Source: Pseudo-nitzschia pungens (Eukaryota; Bacillariophyta; Bacillariophyceae; Bacillariales; Bacillariaceae). From it: a DNA stretch of 64,000 bases. Location of the stretch: the NCBI GenBank assembly GCA_037355855.1, contig CM074760.1:426501-490500 (forward strand), given 5' to 3'. Numbering within the stretch: the first letter of the stretch is position 1; the number at the start of each line of letters is the position of its first letter. The position numbers and the translations under genes are program-made. Positions 54,737 through 64,000 of the stretch are shown here, in pieces. The notes under the pieces are model-generated. The model ran no database searches and had not been told where the DNA came from. It saw only the letters and a program-made list of their open reading frames with translations.

Positions 54737-56158
54737 ATGCATCTCCTTGTTACCTTTGGTATCGTTTTTTCTGTAACACCACCACACGAACACCATTCCG
54801 CCTTTTGCGTTGTGATGGTTAGTGGTGGAACCAAGCTCCTCATCTCCATTCCTCTGTGTTCGCACTTTCCCCACCGTGGCAGGCTCGTGCATTCTCGGAT
54901 TCAACGGAGATGTTCTTTTTTCTCTGTTACTAGTACTACTACTAGAAGTAGTACGAAGCATTACTATTGTTCATACTCGTAGTGGTGGTGATGTTGGTGT
55001 GGTACTTGTTATTATTAGAAGTATTTGATTGATGAACAACAACAGCAATAACCACCAGCAAATGCGTCGACACGATGTCGCTATTGCGATTTGGCGGTCG
55101 CCTGCCTCCTGCATACGAGGAAGAACTTGGCTGCTGGCTAGTAGTACTAGTACTAGTAGTAGTGCGTGTAGTAGTAATAGCCCATCCCGGAAGTTGTAGT
55201 GAATAACTTCTTGCTTATGATTGATTCGATTCGATCTCCTCACTACACGTGCCGCCGGCGTATGACGACGTGATTTGTCGGTCCCGGCATGATGGCAAAG
55301 CACGGCGTAGGCAAAGCACGGCGGGAAGGGTCCGTGCCCTAGTATCCACGAACCGCATGCCACGGCAATCCGAAACGAATGCACCACCATCATTCGGTCG
55401 TCGTTTACTCCTCTATTTTAGTCCTAGTTCGTAGTCCTGGTCCTGGTCCTGGTCCTAGTTCTAGTCCTAGTAGTATCAGTAGTACTGTGTTGGAACCTCG
55501 TCTTCCCTTCCCAACCCATCCGACTTCGCACCGGGTGTTAGAACCCGAACCCGAGCTTCGCAACCAACCGGGAGCTCCGAGTCCGTGCTATTCTTGGTTC
55601 TCATATTATAATATCGATGCAATATTCCATTGCAATAACATTGAATAGGATAAAGAATGATATTATTACAGGATATCCACAATGTCATCGTCTATCCAAT
55701 GTATGCGTAGCATAGTTTCGAAACCCGTATCGGTGATCGCGTTCCGTCTCGATCGAAACAAAGTTCGTTGCTTCTTGTTCGTGGCGGATGCTGATTCGGA
55801 TGCTGACCAGACTGTCGAAGCAGATGCCTGATGTTGATGTTGTGATGCTCGCGTTCGCCATGCGCTCGCTTGCTTGCTGTCAGGCCCCCTCCCCCATTTC
55901 CCGACAGCTTTTTTTACTGTTCTCTCTTTCGCGTGTTTTGCGTGTTTTGTGTGTGCGTCTCTGTGTGGAATAATCTGATTCGCTCGCTCTCTCAATCAGC
56001 CGCTCATTAATTCCTTCCTTCGTCGATTCACTCACAATCACAGTCCCAATCGCATTCATAGTCACATTCATAGTCGCATTCATAGTCGCATTCATAGTCG
56101 CATTCATAGTCGCATTCATAGTCACATTCATAGTCACATTCATAGTCACTCGGTTTAG
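54737..56158. other. intergenic with ACT/AGT and TCCTGG/TCCTAG repeats
   Basis: ACT/AGT patches lie at 54930-54955 and 55138-55175. A TCCTGG/TCCTAG array lies at about 55423-55475. A 12-bp minisatellite at 56049-56150 abuts the next gene. No gene was seen. Confidence 0.5.
56049..56150. repeat. 12-bp minisatellite (CATTCATAGTCR)
   Basis: About eight units of CATTCATAGTCG/CATTCATAGTCA end less than 20 bp from the stop codon of the minus-strand MYND gene, so the array would lie in its 3' UTR. Confidence 0.9.
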
Positions 56159-58058
56159 TCACTCCACCGTCATCCCCGTCGACGACGATCCTTGTCCGTC
56201 GCGGAGCTCCCCCAGCAGCTCGTCCGCCTCGTCGATGTACCTGCAGACCAACTCGCAGTCCCTCTTGTGTCCGTCGTAGTAGTCCCGAACCTGGCACTCC
56301 CTCGAGCAGTACCGGGCCACCCGGCACCCCGAGCACGCCGCAAAGGCCACCGCTCCGAGCATCTCCCCGCTCTCGCGTGTTCCGCGCCCGTGATTGTTGT
56401 TGTTGCGTTTGTGGTTGTTAGCAGCGGCGGCGTCCCGTCCGCGTTCGACGACGCGGGACGGTTCCGGCGCGTGGCAGGCCCAGCACACCCCCGCAAAGGG
56501 CAGCGCGATGTTCCGGTTGCACCGCTTGAGCTCCTCCTTGGCCGATTCCAGTCCCCGGCACTCGCGGCGGTGCCCCCCGCGCCTCCAGTGGCTGCGCCTG
56601 GCAGGCCCTCGAGCAGTACTTGGCCTGCTTGCAGCGCTCGCACAGCGAGAACCGATCCGACGGCCGGACCGAGGCCTCCACCCTGGCGCAGCCCGGGTTG
56701 GAGCAGTTCCGGGTCGCGTCCGTCTCGAGATAGTCCACGATGTTCTTTTCCGATCCCAGGTGTCGGAGCCGCTTGCGGGCCTCGCCGACGGTCATGCGGG
56801 GTCCCCTCTTCTTCTCGCTCACCAGGTCCAGGGCGATCCTTCGCCGGGGCGTGCCCCAGGAGCGCCGCCACCGTCCACCACTTGCGCTCCAGCTCCGGAT
56901 GGACCGGCGTCACCGGTCCCGTGTGAAAGGCCATGGCCAGGAAAAAGGCGGCCTCCCCGTCGCCCAGGGCCGCGGCCCTCGCCAGCCAATAGAGTCCCCT
57001 GGAGGCGTCCCTGGCCACTTGGGGGTGGTGGTTCCCCCACCCCCCCAGGTACAGGCCGTTGCCCAGGAGTTTCATCGACGCGGTGCAGCGATAGGTCCCC
57101 GCCGCGCGCTCCAGCATCGAGCGGGCCTTGCCTGGGTTCACGAGGGACGCCGGGAGCCTCCGCTGGTGGTCCGGAAAGCTCGCGTTGGTGGTGGATCCCA
57201 GGAGGAGCCGGGCGGACGTGAACAAAAACAATCGGATCGTGTCGGGATCGCCGGGGGGAGGGGGAGGAGCAGGAGGAGCAGGCAGCGAAAGTGGGGTCGT
57301 CGTTCTCGTGGGTTTTGTTGCTGCAAGTTGCTGTTGCAATGATTGCGTTGCATCGTGCTGGTGCTGGTGCTGCCGCCGCAACGGCAGGGTCGTGGTCACA
57401 CTTCTCCAGGATAGGCCTCCATCCAGTGCAACGAGTGGCAAATGTTTCGCTCGGCGCCTCCCGTTCCGGTGGTGTAACAAACCACCAGGTGCTTCATGGA
57501 TTCAATGTCCCCGGCTGCCGCGCGCTGCGTGCAGTCGCGGAGCTGCTGCCCATCGCAAAGGGCATCGAGGCGCTCCCGGGCGTTGGCGTCGTTGGCGTTC
57601 TCCGCTCCCGGCATCCGCGGCGGTGAGGGAGAATGGAGCGGGGGCCGGGCCGGGCTTCCGAGGCAGAGCTGCATGGAATCGTTGTCGTTGTCGTTGTCGT
57701 TTTCCATGTGGTTGTCGTTTTTGACCGCATCATTGGTTGCGACAGATGGAGACAGGGGGGGAGAAACAATCTTGGTTGAGTTTGAAGCATTGATGGTCAT
57801 CATTGTGTTTGCGTTTGCGTTTGTGTTTGCGTTTGCGTTTGGAGTTGCATTCGGAATTCCCATTGGAGTTGCGGTTGCACACGACTGCTGCGACTGGCTT
57901 GGTGCCGAACGCTTGGTGGTCTTTGCGTTCGGACGCGGGAGACAAGGATCATCGATGGCGGTGTTGGTGGAGCGAGGAAGGGTGCGTTCGTGGTTCCGTT
58001 CCCGTTCTCGATCGAGACTTCGTGCCACTCGGGCGGGAGCGCTCGGCACAACGTTCAT
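56159..58058 (-). CDS. Sel1-repeat and double MYND zinc-finger protein, several frame breaks
   Basis: The likely start is ATG 58058 (MNVVPSAPAR). The first ~190 residues are Asn/Ala/Thr/Ser-rich. A Sel1-like part (AAAGDIESMKHLVVCYTTG ... SLHWMEAY, then KLLGNGLYLG and GLYWLARAAALGDGEAAFFL) is followed by a first MYND finger (FSLCERCKQAKYCSRACQ ... GGHRREC). A second MYND finger (CSGCRVARYCSRECQ ... GHKRDC) comes near the C-terminus. Four one-nucleotide skips, all in the +1 sense, are needed: near 57405-57412, near the C6 run at about 57250-57258, at the GGGG of 56846-56849, and at 56590-56602. With them the product is about 630 residues. Sel1 plus MYND proteins are adaptors in many protists. 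The number of breaks suggests local assembly errors in GC-rich DNA, or a pseudogene. Confidence 0.65.
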
Positions 58059-60318
58059 CCCGGAATGAAACGAAATTCGTGGTGTAGGTACTGTTCTGCC
58101 GTGGTTCGGTTCGATTCGGTTCGGATTCGATGGATGTACGGTATGTGTGTTTCTATGATGTTGGAATGTACTATGTGCGTTTTTGTGCGTATGTATCTTT
58201 GTATTGAAGAGTGTGTGTGTTACTCTTGCCCTTGCTCGTATTGTTGTTGTTGATGGTGTTTGTTGATGATGGTGTCTAACTAGATCCCGTATCGTTCTTC
58301 CACCTTTGCTCGTTGTTATTGTTAGTGAGATCGAACCGGTGGTGTTGTCCACTTTGCGAAAGGTTCGAGAGAGTGCAGTATGACTACCGTACGAGTCGTT
58401 GTCGGTGATTTGCTTTCGTGGCTGGCTGGCACGGATTGATTGATTGATTGATTGATTGATAGGATTGATGCCGTCCGCGGACAAGAGAGAGTCGCGGTAG
58501 GGGTTCTCTTTTCGTTTTGCAGCCGCAACGATCGAACGATCGATTGATTTCGCTCACTCGGTTACTCACCCTGGCTTGGTAGGTCGTTATTACTCCGTGT
58601 TTTAATTACGTTACTTCTGCTACGTACTATTTCTTTTTCTTCGGTTGTGCAGTAAACGATATTTTGTACTTTTAGTATTATTGTTCTGCGTTGCGTTGCG
58701 TTGCTTGGATTGGATTGGATTGGAAAATCTACGGGTGTGCCTTGTTGCATATGGTATTCAGTTTTTGGTGTTACTATTTCGTGGGTGTTACAGTTCAGTT
58801 CAGTTCAGTTTAGTTCGGTTTTGTACGTGTAGCGGATGTTCGTTGATAGGACTGTTTGGTTTCTGTTGCCGGGACTTCCCGATCCGAAGCTTCGTTCGGC
58901 GACCATTATTATTATTATTTGAATTGAAGTCAGAACGCACAAAACAAGAACCGGAGACCGGAACGAGAAGGAAGGATACCGTAATCGTGAAAGCAAGGTA
59001 AGGTTTAGGGCAACTTCCGCGTAAATTGTTCTGTTTAGTGGTAACTTACCTTAACTTACTTCGTAACCATAAATAAACAATGCTAACAAAGTTGAAAGAG
59101 GTATGCACGCGAAAAGGTTTCATAAAATTGCGGTACTATGGAATCGTAGGGAACAAAATAAGGTTACCGTAGGCATACAAGAACGTAGTGTTTCATTGAC
59201 ATTATTGTTCAAGCAATAATGTCAGTAGTCTCATTATGATCGTACTTGGACTCCCAATGCACCGAGTAAAATCAATTTTGATACTATTACTATTGTCGTT
59301 CGAGATTCCATTGACAATTTTTCCAATCCGTTGTACGTGAGGCTTAATGGATTGATAGGATGCTTCTAGATTCTAGCGAACGTTCGTTTTCCCTGACACT
59401 GTTCCCAAGACTCATTCATTGTCTACCGTGAGGCTGCACGATATGCGTAAGGTTATGTATTTGTTGGACGAGCACGAACGTTCTGCGGTAGCTTTAAAAA
59501 GAGTAAACTTCAGGTAACTCACTCGTACGAGAAGCCTTACGGTATGCAAAATGGTGTGCAGTGGCCTCTATCGCTGGTCCCACGTGTTGATTTTATCATT
59601 CGACCCAAGTATTACTTCGTAGTAGCATAAGTCACTTCGAGAACTTACTTGTACAGGTTAGGTTACTATGGGAAATCCAATAGTGTCGCATGCCACCATT
59701 GTATCATGATAGATACTCGTAGTGCGGAATTCTGCATGCCTAAAAGACGAATGGTACAAATTCTGTTGATTTTTTTAAAATTGATTGATCGCTCCGTCGT
59801 CACTCGAATGAATTCTTACGGTAACACTTTACAAACGTACGGTAATACTTTATGAACGTAGTACGAGTAAGACTTAGTTATCTTACCGGTAAATCTTATC
59901 TGCGGTAATTAAGGTTTTAGTTTTGGTATCCGTGTCAGAATTGTGATAGTAGTAACCTTACCGGTAACTTACATCATGAATGAATCGAATGAATCAATCC
60001 AGAACATTCCATTTTCGGTTGGACCTGTGGTTCGTGCTGCAACCGCCAACGCACCGAATCAATCTCAATCTCAATCTCAATATCTCAATCTCAATCTCAA
60101 TCGAATCATCAATCAATCAATCATCGGACTCCCGACACCCGACACCCAACATACCGGCCTCTGTTGCGCAACGCTATGTACCCCTAAGGTTACCTGTACC
60201 CGTATTACCGGACGCTGCCTGTCTTCTCGCCCGTCTCTCGGTAAGGTTAATTTAATTACAACAACAACACCCCAACCACGCCATTCCCACAACCTCCCTC
60301 CAACACCGAACCGTTGGC
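58059..60318. other. intergenic, with simple repeats and GTAAGG words
   Basis: Repeats include (TGAT)n at 58436-58460, TTGCG and ATTGG runs at 58687-58722 and CAATCT runs at 60058-60100. GTAAGGTT/ACCGGTA words are dense at 58995-60250. No supported gene. Confidence 0.5.
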
Positions 60319-61344
60319 ATGACCGTTTTGCCCGGTGCCACCCCTCCGCTTGCGGGATACGGCATCCTCACAGGCCAGCTCTTCCTGTACGGGAGGGGCC
60401 TGGCCGCTTTCGAGTCCTCGCCGTCCAGTAATTCCGCTTCCGCGTCTCCGTCTCCGTCTCTGCCCCTCCCCGAAAAAAAGTGCATCCTGATCGGCGGTCT
60501 GAGCGACGGCTTGCTGCCCGTTCCCTACACGGATCTGCTCGATCGGGCTTGCCGCGACAACGGCTGGTCGCTCGTCCAGCCCGTCCTGTCCAGTTCCTAC
60601 CTGGGTTTTGGCCACGGAACCCTCGACCGGGACTCCGCCGAGCTGGAGGAACTGATGCGCTACCTCTCGGACCACCGCAACGCGAGGGAATTCGCCATGG
60701 TGGGGCACTCCACCGGCTGCCAGGACGCCGTGCACTTTCTGAAACACGCGGCGCCCGAGCTGCGCTCCAGGATCAGCCTGGTGGCCCTGCAGGCGCCCGT
60801 CTCGGACCGGGAGGGCACCGAGCTCGAGGAGGGCTTCGCCCCGAAACTGAGGGCCGCCGAGGAACTCGTCGCCGACGGGAGGGGAGACGAGATGCTCCCC
60901 CGGTCCTTTCACTGGGCGCCCATCACCGCCCGGCGGTACGTCGACCTGCACGCCAGGGGCGGGAGGGACGACTACTTTTCGAGCGATTACACCGACGAGG
61001 AACTGCTGGGTCGGCTCGGGCACGTCGGAGGGAACGCCGGCGGTGACGGTGACGGTGACGGTGACGGTGACGCGGCGAGGCATCCCGACCTCCGGGTGCT
61101 GGTGGCCTATTCGGGACGCGACGAGTACGTGCCGTCGCACGTGGACAAGGTCGGGACGACCCGGCGGCTGGTGGACGCCATGAACGGGAGCGTTGACGCC
61201 GGGAAGGAGGACGCGTCGTCGTCGTCGTCGTCGCAGGTCGTCGCCGAGAGCCTGTACCTCGCCACCGGGAACCACAATCTCTCGGAGGGAGACGGGGACG
61301 CCGAGGCCTTTGTGCAACGGATTTCGGAACTCTTTCGGCGTTAG
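60319..61344 (+). CDS. alpha/beta hydrolase of the DUF1749 family
   Basis: 341 residues from ATG 60319. The pattern of the fungal/plant/protist DUF1749 (PF08538) family is clear: CILIGGLSDGLLPVPYTDLL, then WSLVQPVLSSSYLGFGHGTL and LDRDSAELEELMRYL, then the nucleophile elbow GHSTGCQD with its Ser near residue 137. The Asp and His of the triad are probably in YSGRDEYVPSHV and TGNHNLS. A Gly-Asp repeat and a Ser run are local insertions. The family is of unknown substrate and is probably a cytosolic esterase or thioesterase-like hydrolase. Single exon. The high-GC coding contrasts with the AT-rich flanks. Confidence 0.9.
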   Translation: MTVLPGATPPLAGYGILTGQLFLYGRGLAAFESSPSSNSASASPSPSLPLPEKKCILIGGLSDGLLPVPYTDLLDRACRDNGWSLVQPVLSSSYLGFGHGTLDRDSAELEELMRYLSDHRNAREFAMVGHSTGCQDAVHFLKHAAPELRSRISLVALQAPVSDREGTELEEGFAPKLRAAEELVADGRGDEMLPRSFHWAPITARRYVDLHARGGRDDYFSSDYTDEELLGRLGHVGGNAGGDGDGDGDGDAARHPDLRVLVAYSGRDEYVPSHVDKVGTTRRLVDAMNGSVDAGKEDASSSSSSQVVAESLYLATGNHNLSEGDGDAEAFVQRISELFRR

Positions 61345-61892
61345 GTTCGAACAAAGCAACAACAACGAAGCAGCGAGGGAGTGACCGACCGTCGGAACGA
61401 AGGGAACGAAGGAAGGGAATCCATCCATCTATCCATCCATCGATCCAATCGTTCCGATAGAACAGAGGACCATTCGAGAGCTTTGCAAACAAGGAGTAAT
61501 AACAACGTGCCCTCTGCGCTCACCGTCGGTCCGCACGAGCTTGCGGTCCCGGTCGCTCGTTCCTCCGCGGACGGGTCTTTCGTGACTCTCGGGGCACTCC
61601 GTGGTTCCCAGGGATGCTTCCAATCACTACACTACTACTACTGCTTCTACTTCGACAACGAAGCTCCGACTGTGTTTTGCGACGCAAGCGCGAGTTGTAA
61701 AACCACGGCAATCCAGAATACACACATTGTCGGTTTGCGTTGTTATTATTTTTGTTCGCGGCTATATTATATTATATTATATTATATTATAGTATTGGTT
61801 TCTACATCTAAGTCTATCGTCGTCCCCCATGCTGTATTGCACCGTACTGCCGCAGTGTTGCCGAGTGGTCGCTCGCGTGCTCCGCTCCGCAT
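61345..61892. other. short convergent intergenic region
   Basis: Contains CATC repeats at 61420-61445 and a (TATAT)n tract at 61760-61792. No gene was seen. Confidence 0.5.
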
Positions 61893-62351
61893 CTAGGGCA
61901 TCGCCAGTTGATCGCCGCGCTCCAGTGGATCGACGCGGGCTCTCTCCCGGAGGCGCCCCATCATTGTCTCGCGGCCGTTGTTGCACATCGCGACGCTCGC
62001 TTCGTACTTTGCCGCGCACGTCTCGATGCAGTCTCGGTCCTTGCCGCACTCGCCAACGCACACAAAGTCCGCGTCGTAGCTCAACTCGACGCAGTCGTTG
62101 GTGCAGTCGTTTCCGCACTCGCCGTATTCGTTCGCGTTCTCGTCGTTGCAGGGTTCGTAGTCCCCGCACTGGTAGTCGTTGGTGTCGTAATTCAGATTGC
62201 AGCAATCGAAGCACGCCTCGGCGACCTCCTCGGTGCGCAGGATAACAACGGGTCGTTGGCTGGCGCAATCGGAGTATGTTACGTGTTGTCCTGCCCGGCT
62301 GCGGCCGATGGTAAGAGCAAACATGGCAAGAAAGATGATGGAAAGCTTCAT
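61893..62351 (-). CDS. small secreted cysteine-rich protein
   Basis: 152 residues from ATG 62351. The signal peptide is KLSIIFLAMFALTIGRSRAG, probably cleaved near AG-QH. The mature part is acidic and holds about fourteen Cys in irregular spacing: CFDCCNLNYD, YQCGDYEPC, GECGNDCTNDC, CVGECGKDRDC and ETCAAKYEASVAMC. There is no membrane helix and no recognised family, and it does not match the ShKT spacing. Such proteins could act in the frustule, cell surface or secretion. The short basic tail after the last Cys looks disordered. Confidence 0.75.
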   Translation of the reverse strand: MKLSIIFLAMFALTIGRSRAGQHVTYSDCASQRPVVILRTEEVAEACFDCCNLNYDTNDYQCGDYEPCNDENANEYGECGNDCTNDCVELSYDADFVCVGECGKDRDCIETCAAKYEASVAMCNNGRETMMGRLRERARVDPLERGDQLAMP

Positions 62352-64000
62352 TGTGGATGGATTGGGTTGGTAAAGAATTATTATGATCGAAGTAATGGAA
62401 GGGAATTTGTTTAGTGAGCCTGATTGGTTTTGAGCCTGATCGGTTTTGATTTTGTGAGGAGAAAACTAGATTTACGGTAAGGACCTTATTTTTGACATCC
62501 AATGGTAATCTTAAGGATACCGGAGAAAGAATGGAATGCTCGGCTTCGTTTTAGTGCATGCACACATCACACATGATGACACACTGGCGAATGTTGAAGA
62601 ATTGTCGCGCGCAACTAACATTGAATAACTCAATCCAATAGGACCGAATCCGGGCATGCCCCTTAGTGATTAATTAACCTGAAACGGGTCCGAGTAAGAT
62701 TATTATGCTCCTGCGATCTCGATCGAGACCCAGACATTGAATTCGCTCCGCCGTGTAGCATTGAAAAAAAATACTTCGTGAGAAGTGTTCACAAGATTTC
62801 GGCAAGACTGGGAAAGTGTCTTGTTTCAACAAAATAGGTTCGGTAGTATTTTGATTGCAAGTAAGGTTAGATTACCGGTAGCACGAAGTAAGGTTATTGA
62901 ATACCTTTGTTTCATCAAACCCGAGAGGATCTCAGGATCCTTTCGAATTCTGATCTATTTGCTCTTCTATTACGCTTTGCGTGTCACGCCAGGTACTCCT
63001 TGCTCCATTCAAGTGTTGTATCGGTTCGAACAATCTTCGACCAATGTTCACCGCAACTACTACTACCGCTGTTCCTGTCGTTGCCACGAACGCCACGAAA
63101 TCAATTCCAGGAGCGTCTGCCACCGCATGGGCGAAGGCAGCATGAAACCAACGACGCGCTTGCTCGTGTCGCAAGGCAGCACGAAACGACGACGCGCGCG
63201 CTCTTTCGTTGCGATATCGAAAGCAGAAGCAGAGGACGAAGACGGTGCCGAGAGTGCTTGCGCCAACAAGAGGAACCGGTCGCGCCTCCTTGTCCCCGTG
63301 TTGCGTTCCCTCTCGGTACGGTATCGTACTCTGCGCACAATGAATTGGTGGTGCGCGTAACGAACGAAGGGTCGCCACAATCCGTTTCTTTCATCCATCG
63401 TCTCGGACTTTCTGGTCGTTGCTCGTTCTCGTTGTGGCTCATCGCCTGCAATCGCCGAATGGGGGAAGCAAACGTCGTGGCCCGTGTTCCGATAGACAGC
63501 AAGACAACGGTCCTTGATACGGCACAAAGACTCGGGGCGAGGGAGACCGAGACCTTCGACAAGGTAGCAAAGAGCTGGAACAAGACGAAGGTTTGTACCG
63601 AGGCTCCTAAGGTTCCACCTGCTTTGCCGACAATATGGTTTGAACCCCCGCCGAGTGATGCCAAAGGTTACGAAACGCATGTTTTTCACTTGCGTATTGG
63701 TACCGATTGCGCAATCTGCTATGATAGGTCCTGGTTCCAATACGATAGGTCCTGGTACCAATACGTCACGACTTGGGTCGTATGGTTGGAGGTCCAAATC
63801 GAAGACACCGAATACGAATTTGAAATAATCATGATAATAATCCATTCTACACATGCGTGCAGTGCAAAGAAATGAGGAGACGAGATGCAGCATAGCATCG
63901 AGTATGCCGTTGGGTGTGTGTGGTCGTTTTTTCTTTTTTTTCTCTGGTCGAAAGGATGATTGCGATACCCATTTTTTCCCTGCTCGGTTGGATCCTTCAA
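62352..64000. other. unassigned right end of window
   Basis: Long overlapping frames on both strands (plus 62907-63875 without ATG; minus 63063-63893) conflict with each other, and neither shows a domain. GTAAGGTTAG and ACCGGTAGC words lie at 62858-62895, and a 20-bp tandem duplication (TACGATAGGTCCTGGT) at about 63719-63758. A gene could be hidden here by introns or indels, but it cannot be called. Confidence 0.4.

Noticed and set aside
62907..63875. 322-codon plus-strand frame near the right end
   Set aside because: It begins without ATG, conflicts with 187- and 276-codon minus frames, and has no recognisable domain or targeting signal.

Overview
The window looks like nuclear DNA of a diatom, probably a pennate one. 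This rests on protein families rather than on any single marker. It holds a CRAL-TRIO-like plus DUF6824 protein, a diatom-type ankyrin protein, two seven-helix receptors of stramenopile type, a ShKT-domain secreted protein, and a plastid-targeted EamA transporter whose pre-sequence has an ALAF/AAF cleavage motif like the diatom ASAFAP signal. The genes are monocistronic, lie on both strands, have few introns (about 175-700 nt, GT-AG) and are rich in homopolymeric amino-acid runs. No operons, rRNA genes or CRISPR arrays are visible. The species cannot be named from the sequence.

Layout. 1-5.8 kb: a secreted protein cut by the left edge, a low-complexity protein with a frame break, and a small type I membrane protein. 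7.2-9.7 kb: a young tandem repeat or transposon-like structure (units A-B-A-core-B). 10-12.3 kb: a cysteine-rich seven-helix receptor. 13-16.2 kb: an AT-hook/Myb-like DNA-binding protein with a proposed first exon. 18-19.8 kb: a fatty acid desaturase. 22.4-23.3 kb: an ankyrin protein. 23.3-28.4 kb: mostly non-coding, with ACT/AGT repeat islands and an organelle-like tRNA relic. 28.5-29.6 kb: a three-exon ShKT protein. 30.8-32 kb: a short-chain dehydrogenase. 33.1-35.1 kb: the CRAL-TRIO-like/DUF6824 protein. 35.3-39.5 kb: a 1,390-residue LanC-like protein fused to a long coiled coil. 42.2-43.6 kb: the EamA transporter. 44.7-46.1 kb: a second seven-helix receptor. 48-50.5 kb: a rhomboid protease. 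50.7-52.1 kb: satellites. 52.7-53.5 kb: an ADP-sugar Nudix hydrolase. 54.1-54.7 kb: two tRNA-Glu genes. 56.2-58.1 kb: a Sel1/double-MYND protein. 60.3-61.3 kb: a DUF1749 alpha/beta hydrolase. 61.9-62.4 kb: a cysteine-rich secreted protein.

Three themes cut across the genes. (1) Reconstructing five recognisable proteins requires skipping single nucleotides at about seven places, and a sixth, unrecognised ORF needs one more. Every one is in the same +1 sense, which points to insertion-type assembly errors or, less likely, to decay or frameshifting. (2) Intergenic DNA is packed with degenerate ACT/AGT triplet islands. (3) A separate dispersed family of GTAAGGTT and TACCGGTA-like words recurs between genes. 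The most interesting single protein is the LanC-like fusion, in which all three expected zinc ligands appear to be missing.
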